Origin: Comamonadaceae bacterium
GTDB taxonomy: Bacteria; Pseudomonadota; Gammaproteobacteria; Burkholderiales; Burkholderiaceae_C
Length of the DNA stretch: 43,175 bases
Assembly: GCA_015999985.1 (NCBI GenBank)
Contig: JAECRA010000036.1
Location: 1 to 43,175 of the forward strand
Direction: 5' to 3'
The number at the start of each line of letters is the position of its first letter. Position 1 is the stretch's first letter. This document shows, piece after piece, positions 1 through 7,885 of this stretch. The translations under genes and the position numbers were made by a program. The notes beneath the pieces were generated by a model. That model made no database searches, was not told where the DNA came from, and worked only from the letters and a program-made list of their open reading frames with translations.

Positions 1-1
1 T

Positions 2-106
2 GCGCCTCTTACCAAGGATCGCACCTTGGCTGCGCGGCGCGTCTTGCACTATGAGCCGGGAAAATCCGGCGCGGGGGCGAATTTAGTGTTAACACGCCCT
101 AGATGA
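2..106 (+). CDS. C-terminal end of an unidentified protein (cut by window edge)
   Basis: The frame starting at base 2 is open from the window edge to a TGA at 104-106 and gives 34 residues ending in ...GANLVLTRPR. The TGA overlaps the ATG of the glycerate kinase gene in an ATGA arrangement, which is typical of translationally coupled operon genes. The last six codons lie in a partial copy of a palindrome found whole at 36331-36354, so the true C-terminus may have been altered by that repeat. I do not recognise the protein. Glycerate kinases of this type often follow glyoxylate-carboligase pathway genes, but nothing in this fragment identifies such a gene. The frame could also be chance. Confidence 0.3.
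   Translation, partial: APLTKDRTLAARRVLHYEPGKSGAGANLVLTRPR
86..102. repeat. Partial copy (17 of 24 bp) of the palindrome at 36331
   Basis: GTGTTAACACGCCCTAG is identical to the right 17 bases of the perfect 24-bp palindrome at 36331-36354; the outer left arm is missing. It ends one base before the glycerate kinase ATG and fills the place where a ribosome binding site would be expected. Confidence 0.6.
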
Positions 107-1413
107 GTCATCAAGTGAACGACCCGCGCACATTTCTCCGGCAGCTCTTCGACACTGCCGTGCAGGAGGCATTGCCTGCGACCAAGTTGTCCGCCTACCT
201 GCCGGCCCCGCCGCGGGGGCGTACTGTCGTGCTTGGCGCCGGCAAGGCCGCGGGCGCCATGGCGCAGGCCTTGGAGGCCCATTGGCCCACAGACGCTCCT
301 CTCTCGGGCGTTGTTGTTACCAGGTACGGCCACACGCCAAGGCGAGAGGCGAATGCGGCTGAGCGCATTCACATCATTGAGGCAGCACACCCTGTGCCTG
401 ATGAAGCCGGATTGGCCGCTGCAGAACGCATGCTGGCGTTCAAGGGAAGTCTCACGGCCGACGATCTTGTGATCGTTCTCATCTCCGGCGGCGGCTCCGC
501 TCTGCTCACGCTTCCAGCGGCGGGCCTGGAGTTCGCCGACAAGCAGCGCATCAACCGCGCATTGCTGAATTCCGGCGCTGACATTACCGAAATGAACTGC
601 GTGCGCAAGCACCTTTCGCGCATCAAAGGCGGGCGGCTCGCTGCGGCCTGCTTCCCCGCCCGCGTGGTGACGCTGGCGATCAGCGACGTGCCAGGCGACG
701 ATGTTTCGGTGATCGCGAGCGGCCCTACCGTGCCGGATCCCACCACCTGCGCTGACGCTCTCGCAATCCTTCGACGTTATGACATCGCTGTGCCCGCCAC
801 CATAAAGGCTGGGCTGGAGTCCGGTGCCTTGGAAACCCCCAAGCCCGGTGACCGCCTGTTCGATGGTCATGCGGTGCACCTTATTGCCGCACCGCGGCAG
901 TCCTTGCAGGCAGCGGCTGATGCGGCGCGCGCCTCCGGCCTCTCCGCCTACATCCTCAGCGACGAGATCGAAGGGGAGTCGCGTGAAGTCGGCAAGGTGC
1001 ACGCAGCCCTGGCCCGGTCGGTGGCTCGCAATGGCGAACCCTTTGCCAAACCTTGCGTTTTACTGTCCGGCGGCGAAACCACGGTGACAGTACGGCCCCA
1101 GCCCACCGATACGCCGCGCGGCCGGGGTGGGCGTGCGGGGGAATTTTGTCTGGGCCTTGCTCTGGCGCTGCAAGGCCAGCCGGGGGTATGGGCGCTGGCA
1201 GCTGACACCGACGGCATCGATGGTGTCGAAGACAACGCAGGCGTTCTTGTTGCGCCCGACACCCTCGTTCGGGGCGCCGCAGCGGGGCACAAGGTGGTGG
1301 ATCACCTCGACCGCAACGACGCCTATGGATACTTTGAAGCCATCGGCGATCTGGTGGTCACCGGGCCTACGTATACCAATGTCAATGACTTCCGCGCGAT
1401 TCTGGTTCTCTGA
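103..1413 (+). CDS. ttuD: Glycerate 2-kinase, MOFRL/DUF4147 family (TtuD/GckA-like)
   Basis: 436 residues, the usual length for the TtuD/GckA glycerate kinases that phosphorylate D-glycerate to 2-phosphoglycerate in glyoxylate, tartrate and serine-cycle metabolism. The N-terminal DUF4147 domain carries VVLGAGKAAGAMAQ near residue 42, the VLISGGGSALL loop near 125 and LNSGADITEMNCVRKHLS near 155. The C-terminal MOFRL domain shows LLSGGETTVTV near 320 and the RGGRAGEFCLGLAL and AADTDGIDG motifs after it. The protein is probably cytoplasmic. Older annotations call this family hydroxypyruvate reductase. The ATG at 103 overlaps the stop of the preceding frame and has no Shine-Dalgarno sequence; a GTG at 115 is the alternative start. 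The assignment is firm at family level. Confidence 0.88.
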   Translation: MSHQVNDPRTFLRQLFDTAVQEALPATKLSAYLPAPPRGRTVVLGAGKAAGAMAQALEAHWPTDAPLSGVVVTRYGHTPRREANAAERIHIIEAAHPVPDEAGLAAAERMLAFKGSLTADDLVIVLISGGGSALLTLPAAGLEFADKQRINRALLNSGADITEMNCVRKHLSRIKGGRLAAACFPARVVTLAISDVPGDDVSVIASGPTVPDPTTCADALAILRRYDIAVPATIKAGLESGALETPKPGDRLFDGHAVHLIAAPRQSLQAAADAARASGLSAYILSDEIEGESREVGKVHAALARSVARNGEPFAKPCVLLSGGETTVTVRPQPTDTPRGRGGRAGEFCLGLALALQGQPGVWALAADTDGIDGVEDNAGVLVAPDTLVRGAAAGHKVVDHLDRNDAYGYFEAIGDLVVTGPTYTNVNDFRAILVL

Positions 1414-1744
1414 TTGATTCGGAGAGGGGGGCGAGTCATCTCCGAGTCTGGAAACCAGCAAACAACCTGAGCTATCGCGCTGCCTCAGCCGCTGGGAATG
1501 CGTCCGGCGCGCATGAGGGGTTCGTTCACACCCCCTCAGTCCGTGCTTAGGTCTTCCAAGCGCCATCGTCGCGCCACCAGATCTCAGGCACCCCGGGCTC
1601 AGCGAGCATCACCCCGGTGATGCCCGCGGCTATGCGCGTAACACAGCCCAATCTCAGAGGCGTGTACATCGACGACAAGACCATCTACCAGCCAGACTGC
1701 TGCTGTCGCCTCGTGTGCAACCGAGGGCCAGGGCAGATCCCCTG
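1414..1744. other. Intergenic region with hairpin, repeat end and possible gene remnant
   Basis: About 330 bases without an intact gene. A hairpin just after the glycerate kinase stop (TCGGAGA at 1419-1425 with TCTCCGA at 1439-1445) has no T-tract and is a weak terminator candidate. Bases 1511-1536 match the terminal repeat of the element at 30962-31137. Bases 1547-1751 read as a possible broken gene on the minus strand. This is consistent with an old insertion or recombination scar at the left edge of the catabolic island. Confidence 0.5.
1511..1536 (-). repeat. Isolated terminal-inverted-repeat copy of the 176-bp MITE-like element
   Basis: Compared with the reverse complement of the left terminal repeat at 30962-30987, this 26-base stretch matches at 23 positions, with the core TTCGTTCACACC identical. 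It is oriented as the right-hand end of an element whose body would lie at lower coordinates, but no clear partner end is visible between 1414 and 1510. Confidence 0.5.
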
Positions 1745-1751
1745 TTGACAT
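1547..1751 (-). pseudogene. Possible frameshifted gene remnant, function unknown
   Basis: On the minus strand an ATG at 1751 opens a frame reading MSTGDLPWPSVAHEATAAVW and onwards until TGA. An overlapping second frame ends with VMLAEPGVPEIWWRDDGAW, two residues and a TAA at 1547-1549. Both stretches look protein-like in residue choice, as if one reading frame had been split by an indel near 1610-1650. I recognise no family. The start overlaps the promoter of the aldolase gene, so the remnant is unlikely to be an active gene. Chance open frames remain a real alternative. Confidence 0.22.
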
Positions 1752-1797
1752 GTGCGGATAACGACGTCAATAATGGATCCACTTAAATGAATCCATT
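1745..1797 (+). promoter_or_regulatory. Promoter of the catabolic operon with two operator copies
   Basis: TTGACA at 1745-1750 is followed after 18 bases by AATAAT at 1769-1774, a good sigma-70 pair. Overlapping and following the -10 are AATGGATCCACT (1772-1783) and AATGAATCCATT (1786-1797). Each differs at one position from the perfect palindrome AATGGATCCATT in the second island promoter at 8919-8930. Centre spacing is 14 bp. Placement over the -10 and start site suggests repression, probably by the GntR-family protein encoded at 7886. Confidence 0.65.
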
Positions 1798-1805
1798 TTT
1801 TGGTA

Positions 1806-2609
1806 ATGAGCATAAGATCTTTTTCGAGCTTGCGAGAGAGCTTCAAGCGCGGCGACGTTGTGTTCGGCGCCTGGTCTGCACTGCCCTCAGCATTCGCAGC
1901 CGAGTTGATGGTTTCACCTGGAGTCGGCTATGTCTGCGTGGATCAGCAGCATGGGCTGATTGACTATCGGGACTGCCTTCCCATGTTCGCAGCGATTGAG
2001 GCCAGAGGTAGCGTGCCCATTTCAAGGGTGCCTGCCAACGAAGCCTGGCTCATCGCCAGGACATTGGACGCGGGCGCTCAGGGCGTCATCGTTCCGTTGG
2101 TCAACAACCGCGCCGAGGCACAGAAAGCGGTAGAAGCCTGCAGGTATCCGCCGCAAGGAGTCCGCTCCTTCGGTCCTATCCGCGCGGCGGTAGTCAGCGC
2201 AGCACGTGACACCAACACGCTGGGAAACGGACCCCTGTGCTTTGTGATGGTGGAGACCCGCGAGGGTGTGAAGAACATTGAGGAAATTGCATCAACGCCA
2301 GGACTTGACGGTATCTACGTCGGGCCTGCTGATCTTGCCTTGGGATTGGGACTCGCTCCGGATCTGGACAAGGCCGAGCCAGAGCATGCGCAGGCCGTGC
2401 AGGATATTCTTGATGCGTGTAAGCGCGCAGGCATCGTTGCCGGAATTCAGTGCTCCGGCGGAGGCACAGGCAAGCAGTACGCGGACAGGGGCTTTCAACT
2501 CGTCACTGTGATAAAGGACTCTGCGCTTTTGCAGGCAGGCGCCAAACGTGAGATCCGAGTCGCGCTGGATCAAGTTAGCACTCCAGCAGAGCAAGGGGGC
2601 TACACGTGA
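1806..2609 (+). CDS. HpcH/HpaI family aldolase
   Basis: About 267 residues. Class II (metal-dependent) aldolases of this family cleave or form 4-hydroxy-2-oxo acids, giving pyruvate plus an aldehyde, at the end of meta-cleavage-type pathways. The visible family pattern is FGAWSALPSAFAAELM near the N-terminus, the YVCVDQQHGLIDY strand with the catalytic His, ISRVPANE, the long block GAQGVIVPLVNNRAEAQKAV, YPPQGVRSFGP, VMVETREGVKNIEEI with the metal-binding Glu, and GIYVGPADLALGLG with the metal-binding Asp. A TTG at 1800 is in frame, but the ATG at 1806 is the better start; no clear Shine-Dalgarno is visible and the leader would be about 25 nt. It is the first gene of the operon, and its stop overlaps the GTG of the next gene. 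Substrate unknown. Confidence 0.87.
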   Translation: MSIRSFSSLRESFKRGDVVFGAWSALPSAFAAELMVSPGVGYVCVDQQHGLIDYRDCLPMFAAIEARGSVPISRVPANEAWLIARTLDAGAQGVIVPLVNNRAEAQKAVEACRYPPQGVRSFGPIRAAVVSAARDTNTLGNGPLCFVMVETREGVKNIEEIASTPGLDGIYVGPADLALGLGLAPDLDKAEPEHAQAVQDILDACKRAGIVAGIQCSGGGTGKQYADRGFQLVTVIKDSALLQAGAKREIRVALDQVSTPAEQGGYT

Positions 2610-4042
2610 GTCCGCACCTCGTTGACTCTACGCAAATGGCCTTGGCTCGGTTCGCACTCGGGGTGCAGGCGGGTTGCAGTGAGGCCTTGCACAACGAAGT
2701 GCGGCACGTGCTTATCGACTCTCTGGCGGTTGCATTGGGGGCATTGAGGCACCCGGCGGCCATCGCTGGGCGGCGTTATGGCCGGAATGCACAAGTCTCA
2801 CGCGGCGCCAGGGTCTGGGGTACTGGTGAAGTCGTAAGTCCCGAGACGGCTGCGCTGATCAACGGAGTTCCGCTGCGGGGTTACGACTTCAACGACGTCT
2901 ACATAGGAACTGGGTGCGGAGGTCATCCGAGCGATATCGTTCCAGGTCTGATTGCACTGGCGGAAGCTCGGCATTGCAGTGGCAGCAAGATGCTCGATGC
3001 TTTGGTGGTGGGCTATGAGGTCATCATCACCATGATGGATGTCATCCGCTTGGGCGCATCCGGGTGGGACTACCCGAATATTTGTGCGATTGGCATGACA
3101 TGCGCTGCGGCGCGGCTGCTTGACCTGGACGAATCGCAGACGCGTGAGGCGCTGGCCATCGCCGTGGTTCCTCACTTTGCATCACTTGAAATCGAATCCG
3201 GCGAACTCAACGCCGCAGGCGACCTCACGATGTGGAAGCGATTCAATGGCAGCGACGCCATCAGGCACGCCATATATGCCGTCTTGCTCGCACAGGCCAA
3301 TGTTGAGGGTGCGGTGAGACCCTTCGAAGGCAACTTTGGTTTCTTCGCGAAAACGGCGACATCATCTGAGCAACAAGCCGCGTTGCAAAAGCAATTGGAT
3401 CCTACAAGGCCGCTGAATGCCATTTGCAGGACCATGTTCAAGCGGTGGCCAGTGGGCTCCCGTGGACAGAGCGCAATTCAGGCCGCGCTAGAGGTGCGCA
3501 GCCAGGTCGGTGACCTAGCCAATACTCGGGAAGTTCGCGTGTTCACCGGCCAGGATGTCTATGAGCACCTTGTGCTGAAACGCAATACAGCATGGGCACC
3601 TACTTCCCGTGAGACGGCTGACCATTCACTGCCTTACATCGTAGCCGTGTCGTTACTCGACGGCCGGGTAAGCGTTGAATCCTTCAGCCCGGAACGGGTG
3701 ATGCAACTGCGCGAGCATGGGCTGTTGGACAAGGTTTCTGTCATTCCCGATGAGAGTTTGAATGACAAGTCATCCGGATTCACAAGCCGGGTGGAACTGA
3801 CAGATGTAGAAGGTCGCGTATTTACCAGCGTTGTAAAGCCTCAGCCGGGACATAGGCTTGCCCCACTGACCGATGAGGAGTTTGAAGAAAAATTCTTAGA
3901 CTCTGTAACGCCGCTTTTTGGAGCGGAACGCGCAACCGATGTGATGTCCTCAATCGCCATGCTTTCGCGCATCGATGACCTGGCGAGCTTTACAGAAAAG
4001 CTTGTCGCTCCCCACCTTCTAATGGATGTGGCCTCGCAATGA
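2606..4042 (+). CDS. MmgE/PrpD family protein (2-methylcitrate dehydratase-like)
   Basis: 478 residues, normal for the MmgE/PrpD fold, whose members include 2-methylcitrate dehydratase, cis-aconitate decarboxylase and iminodisuccinate epimerase. Recognisable are the all-helical N-terminal domain with HVLIDSLAVALGAL, the motif ETAALINGVPLRGYDFNDVY near residue 90, HPSDIVPGLIALAEA with the conserved His, and VGYEVIITMMD. The C-terminal part contains FKRWPVGSRGQSAIQAAL and DHSLPYIVAVSLLDG. GTG at 2606 is preferred because AAGGGGG lies about six bases upstream and the codon overlaps the preceding stop; ATG at 2636 would be the alternative. It probably hydrates or dehydrates a carboxylic-acid intermediate. 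The exact reaction cannot be read from sequence. Confidence 0.87.
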   Translation: MSPHLVDSTQMALARFALGVQAGCSEALHNEVRHVLIDSLAVALGALRHPAAIAGRRYGRNAQVSRGARVWGTGEVVSPETAALINGVPLRGYDFNDVYIGTGCGGHPSDIVPGLIALAEARHCSGSKMLDALVVGYEVIITMMDVIRLGASGWDYPNICAIGMTCAAARLLDLDESQTREALAIAVVPHFASLEIESGELNAAGDLTMWKRFNGSDAIRHAIYAVLLAQANVEGAVRPFEGNFGFFAKTATSSEQQAALQKQLDPTRPLNAICRTMFKRWPVGSRGQSAIQAALEVRSQVGDLANTREVRVFTGQDVYEHLVLKRNTAWAPTSRETADHSLPYIVAVSLLDGRVSVESFSPERVMQLREHGLLDKVSVIPDESLNDKSSGFTSRVELTDVEGRVFTSVVKPQPGHRLAPLTDEEFEEKFLDSVTPLFGAERATDVMSSIAMLSRIDDLASFTEKLVAPHLLMDVASQ

Positions 4043-4782
4043 AAATGTCGCAAAGCAACGAATTCGCGGGGCGTGTCGTCGCCGTAGTCGGTGGCAATGT
4101 AGGGGTAGGTCCGGCAGTCGTCAAAGCATTTCAAGAGCGAGGTGCCAGAGTCCTGGTTGGATCGCTGCCTGCGTCGGCGTCGTCTGAGGTGACCGCAGAG
4201 ACGAACTCCATTCCAGTAGACCTTGCCGATCCGCTGGCGGCTTCTCAATTTCTGGATGAGTGTGAGCGACGCGTGGGATTGGTCCAGATATTGACCATGG
4301 TGGCTCCGCCGGTCGAAACGAGAGATGCACTGGCCATCTCTCGTGAGCACATGCAAAACGTCGTCAATGCTGAGCTCGTGGGACCCGCCTGCATGCTTCA
4401 GGAATGCGCGCGCAGGCTCGTCTCGCACAAGCTGGAAGGAAGGCTCATCTCCTTTGTATCGATGTCCGGCAAGACTGGCGCGCACAAACATGTAGCTCCC
4501 TACGCGGCGGCCAAAGGGGGATTGATTGCTTATTCGCGAGTGCTGGCAGCCGAGCTCGCCGGCACCGGCATCACAGTCAACATGATCGCAACGTCCCTAT
4601 TCGAAGTTCAGCTGGCCGGCAAATCGGATGCTGCCAAAGCATCTCTGGTCGCTGGCATCCCAACGGGGCGCGCGGGGCGGTCAGAGGAGGCCGCATGCGC
4701 AGCGATGTATTTGGCTTCCGAAGGCAGCGGCTATGTAACCGGCGAGACCTTGAATCTGTCCGGTGGCCGTTTCATGGATTGA
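4039..4782 (+). CDS. Short-chain dehydrogenase/reductase (SDR)
   Basis: 247 residues with the classical SDR layout. The N-terminal nucleotide-binding loop is atypical: VVGGNVGVGPAVV replaces the usual TGxxxGIG, keeping three glycines. The catalytic Ser lies in ISFVSMSGKTG near residue 139 and the Tyr/Lys pair in YAAAKGG near 155-159. The C-terminal MYLASEGSGYVTGETLNLSGG is typical of SDRs. The ATG at 4039 overlaps the PrpD-like stop (ATGA), so the two are probably translationally coupled. It would oxidise or reduce an alcohol/ketone intermediate of the island pathway with NAD(P). The substrate is unknown, and the altered glycine motif may affect cofactor preference. Confidence 0.85.
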   Translation: MKMSQSNEFAGRVVAVVGGNVGVGPAVVKAFQERGARVLVGSLPASASSEVTAETNSIPVDLADPLAASQFLDECERRVGLVQILTMVAPPVETRDALAISREHMQNVVNAELVGPACMLQECARRLVSHKLEGRLISFVSMSGKTGAHKHVAPYAAAKGGLIAYSRVLAAELAGTGITVNMIATSLFEVQLAGKSDAAKASLVAGIPTGRAGRSEEAACAAMYLASEGSGYVTGETLNLSGGRFMD

Positions 4783-4887
4783 TGTTTTGTATTTGCAAGG
4801 TATCAAAGGGCAGTCGAAATGGACGGCCTCCAAAAGGAGACGGCGCGTCAATAGTCAAGATGGTTCTAATTTCTTTGAAAGCGAAAA

Positions 4888-5868
4888 ATGAAATTATTTT
4901 GCAATATTGCATCTGTTTGCTTGGGGATTCTGACGTTCACCGTACCGATGGTCGCGCTAGCGAACGATCCATTTCCTGGCAGGCAGGTTCATCTGATCGT
5001 CCCCTTCAGCGCTGGGGGTGCTACCGATGTGGTGGCGCGCGTGGTCGGGCAGAAATTATCCGTCCTGTGGAACAAGCCCGTTGTCATTGAAAACAAGCCG
5101 GGCGCCAGCTCCACACTTGGCGCGGATTACGTTCGAAAATCTCCGGCAGACGGATACACACTGCTGATTGGAGGACCATCCGGTATGACGGCAACCGCTG
5201 CCGTCAATCCGAAAATAATGCGCTTCGATCCGGTGAGCGACTTTAAGGCGGTGTCAGTCGTTGCCACCATGCCATTCGTCCTGAGTGTCAATCCAGATCT
5301 CGGGATCAAGAATGTCGAAGATCTGATCAGGCTGGCCAAGGCAGATCCAGGCAAATATACCTACGCAAGTTCTGGTCCTGGATCAAGCAGCCACTTATTT
5401 ACCGAAATGTTCAAATTCATGGCGGGCGTGGATATCTTGCACGTGCCATACCAGGGCTCCGCACCCGGACTGAATGCAGTCACGGCGGGTCAGGTGTCCA
5501 TGGTCATGACGCCCGTCAACGTGATTTCTGTGCTGGCCAAAGCTGGTCGGGTGCTTCCCGTGGCAGTGAGTACCGCTGCGCGAACTGCAGATATGCCTGA
5601 ACTACCGCCCATCGGCGATAGCGTCAAGGGGTATGCCTTGGAAGGTTGGCTGGCACTTTTCGCTCCACGCGGAACGCCCGATCCAGTGGCGCAGAAGATT
5701 GCAAACGACCTGCGCACCGTTCTTCAATCCCAGGATTTGGCTCGTACCTTTCGAGAAAACGGACTGGTCGCCGTCGGCAGTAATCCAGATGTTGCACTGA
5801 ACGTGGTCAAGAGTGACCTTGAACGTTGGCAGCGTGTCGTCAAGATGGCGAATATCAAGCCTGAATAG
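4888..5868 (+). CDS. Bug-family (TctC-like) periplasmic substrate-binding protein
   Basis: 326 residues, standard length for tripartite tricarboxylate transporter receptors. An N-terminal signal peptide (MKLFCNIASVCLGILTFTV, then ALAND) is followed by the family opening FPGRQVHLIVPFSAGGATDVVAR, then VVIENKPGASSTLGADYV, SPADGYTLLIG, YASSGPGSSSHLFTEMFK and HVPYQGSAPGLNAVTAGQVSM. Such proteins capture carboxylates in the periplasm. No TctA/TctB membrane genes are in the window, so this is one of the many orphan Bug receptors that must share a permease or act as a sensor. It lies 105 bp after the SDR and before the oxygenase genes. The gene looks less GC-rich than the housekeeping genes. Confidence 0.93.
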   Translation: MKLFCNIASVCLGILTFTVPMVALANDPFPGRQVHLIVPFSAGGATDVVARVVGQKLSVLWNKPVVIENKPGASSTLGADYVRKSPADGYTLLIGGPSGMTATAAVNPKIMRFDPVSDFKAVSVVATMPFVLSVNPDLGIKNVEDLIRLAKADPGKYTYASSGPGSSSHLFTEMFKFMAGVDILHVPYQGSAPGLNAVTAGQVSMVMTPVNVISVLAKAGRVLPVAVSTAARTADMPELPPIGDSVKGYALEGWLALFAPRGTPDPVAQKIANDLRTVLQSQDLARTFRENGLVAVGSNPDVALNVVKSDLERWQRVVKMANIKPE

Positions 5869-6029
5869 CGAGTTGCGCAAAGTCACAGGGCCAGCAGGAG
5901 GTTTGCTTTGCTGCACGCTCCCGCATGGATGAGATTGGATCGTTTTAACCGAGTTTCCCAAGCCATATCAGGTATCTAAAGGTGTGGCTGTTGAGGAGGT
6001 CCGGGGAAAACCAAAGGGTGAGAATTAAT

Positions 6030-7346
6030 ATGATTTCTTTGCGTGTGGATGAATCGCCAGTCGATGAGCTGATTCAGGAAGGGCCCACCACATTTCGCGT
6101 CAGTGGGCGTGCCTACTCAGATCAGCGCATATTTGAGTTGGAGCAGGAGAGAATTTTCAAGAAGACCTGGAACTTCGTTGCGCACGAAAGCGAGTTGACC
6201 AAGCCAGGTGATTTCAAGACGGCCCATATAGGCACCCAGCCCGTTATCGTCACCCGCGGCCAAGACATGGCCATCTCCGTTTTGCTGAATCGGTGCGTCC
6301 ATCGCGGCGCCGTAGTGTGCCGGGAGCGCAGTGGAAATACTCGTGCCTTTGTATGCCCATACCATGCCTGGACGTACGCCACCGATGGCCGATTGACCGG
6401 AATAACGGGTCGAGATGATCCCAATGGATATGGTCCGGATTTTGTGCAACCAGAGGGGTTGCAACGTGTGGCGAGGGTCGAAAACTACCTTGGCTTTATT
6501 TTTGCCTGTATGGATGCTGACGTCGTTCCGCTGGAGCAATACCTGGCGGGTGGCGCAGCGCAGGTTTTGCAGCGGAAATTGCAGCAGTCTCCAGTGGGGA
6601 AAATACGCCTGACGGGTAAGCCATTTGTAGGTACGTACGAAGGAAACTGGAAATTCCAGGCCGAGAACATCGTTGACGGCTATCACTTCATGTATACGCA
6701 CAAAGCTTTCGTCAACCTTCAACAGAAGTTTGGAGACTCCACCGGAGATTTCGGCGTCCACAAAGGCGATAACGCTGCAAAGATGCGACTTCTGCGGGCC
6801 CGTGGAAACGTGCGCGGATCAAGGTTTGGGCATGGCGTGAACCAGAAGCCGGCAGCTGAGTTCGAGACACTCTTTGAGGGGCCGCACGCAAATTACTACA
6901 ACCAGCTTAGTGAGCAATACGGCAGGCAAGAGCTTGAGTGGATAGCGGGCGTCGGGGTGGCGTGTATTTTTCCGAACTTCGGCATCATTCATAACCAGCT
7001 TCGCGTATGGCGGCCAATCGGGCCGGCGATGACAGAAGTGACTGTCTATCCCTATGCGCTTGAAGGAGTTTCTGACGACTACAACGCAGGTATGCTGCGC
7101 AGCCACGAACGGTTCTATGGCCCCGCGGGTTATGGGGCGGTGGACGACATAGAAGTCTTTGCGTTGAATCAGCAGGGTTTAGGCGCTACGCAAAATGATT
7201 GGCTGATCCTTGAGCGTGGCATGCACAACGAGAAGCCTTTGGAAAATGGCGAGATCGAAGGTCTGCCCTCCAGCGAGACCGTGCACCGTGCTTTCTGGCG
7301 GTCGTGGCGGGAGATGATGTCCGTAAAGGGGAGGGCAGTGCAGTGA
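6030..7346 (+). CDS. Rieske non-heme iron ring-hydroxylating oxygenase, alpha subunit
   Basis: 438 residues from ATG 6030, preceded by AGGGTGAG. An in-frame GTG at 5982 would add 16 residues that do not resemble the family. The Rieske [2Fe-2S] ligands are clear: C89-x-H91 and C109-x2-H112. The catalytic domain contains NWKFQAENIVDGYHFMYTH with the bridging Asp216 and iron-binding His219 and His224. The large subunit activates O2 and inserts it into an aromatic substrate, receiving electrons from the PDR-type reductase at 9053. Presence of a beta subunit points to an alpha3beta3 oxygenase of the benzoate/anthranilate/toluate-like group rather than an alpha-only enzyme. The stop overlaps the beta-subunit GTG. 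The substrate is unknown but is likely an aromatic acid, given the Bug receptor. Confidence 0.93.
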   Translation: MISLRVDESPVDELIQEGPTTFRVSGRAYSDQRIFELEQERIFKKTWNFVAHESELTKPGDFKTAHIGTQPVIVTRGQDMAISVLLNRCVHRGAVVCRERSGNTRAFVCPYHAWTYATDGRLTGITGRDDPNGYGPDFVQPEGLQRVARVENYLGFIFACMDADVVPLEQYLAGGAAQVLQRKLQQSPVGKIRLTGKPFVGTYEGNWKFQAENIVDGYHFMYTHKAFVNLQQKFGDSTGDFGVHKGDNAAKMRLLRARGNVRGSRFGHGVNQKPAAEFETLFEGPHANYYNQLSEQYGRQELEWIAGVGVACIFPNFGIIHNQLRVWRPIGPAMTEVTVYPYALEGVSDDYNAGMLRSHERFYGPAGYGAVDDIEVFALNQQGLGATQNDWLILERGMHNEKPLENGEIEGLPSSETVHRAFWRSWREMMSVKGRAVQ

Positions 7347-7837
7347 GTGCCCTTGAAGATCGCATTCGAGATTTGATTTATCTCGAGGCTGAACTACTTG
7401 ACGATTTGGACCTGCAGCAATGGCTGGACATCTTCACCAAAGATGGCATCTACTGGGTGCCTATAGATGAACGCGCCGAAAGGCATGAGAGTGCATCGCT
7501 CATCTACGACGATGCGGTGAGCAGGCAAGAGCGGGTGCACCATCTTCTTCAACTGCCTTTTCCTGCGCAGAACCCGCGCTCGCGCACTGTGCATTTCGTC
7601 AGTAACCTTCGCGTCTCGCACATAGCGCCTGGCACTTACAAAGTCCGCTCCAGTCAACTGATCGCTGAGAGCCGGCCGGGCGACTATACTCAAATCGGAC
7701 TGGGCAAAGTGGCGACTTATGTTGCGAAGGTCGAGCACCACATTGAGGAAGTCGAAGGCACCTTAAAGGTCAAACTGAAGAAGATCCTATTGATAAATCG
7801 CGACATGCCGCTGGGCAATCTGACCTTCATGCTTTGA
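7343..7837 (+). CDS. Ring-hydroxylating oxygenase, beta subunit
   Basis: 164 residues from GTG 7343, which overlaps the alpha-subunit stop (GTGA) and follows GGGAGGG by about six bases. The family features are the N-terminal helix RDLIYLEAELLDDLDLQQWLDIF, DGIYWVPID, the conserved stretch ending RTVHFVSNLRV, and a C-terminal KKILLINRDMPLGNLTFML strand. Small subunits of this cone-shaped fold are mainly structural and stabilise the alpha trimer. Gene pairing and overlap with the alpha subunit make the assignment secure even though sequence conservation in beta subunits is low. Confidence 0.92.
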   Translation: MSALEDRIRDLIYLEAELLDDLDLQQWLDIFTKDGIYWVPIDERAERHESASLIYDDAVSRQERVHHLLQLPFPAQNPRSRTVHFVSNLRVSHIAPGTYKVRSSQLIAESRPGDYTQIGLGKVATYVAKVEHHIEEVEGTLKVKLKKILLINRDMPLGNLTFML

Positions 7838-7885
7838 CGGGTCCGGCGCTCTTCGGAGAGCGATGGGGTCGCATATGGATGAGCC

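Noticed and set aside
49..1002. 317-codon minus-strand frame opposite the glycerate kinase gene
   Set aside because: It is a shadow of the high-GC gene on the other strand, with atypical residue composition and no family motifs.
5982..6029. N-terminal extension of the Rieske alpha subunit from a GTG
   Set aside because: The extra 16 residues (WLLRRSGENQRVR and so on) do not look like the family, and the ATG at 6030 has a better ribosome binding site.
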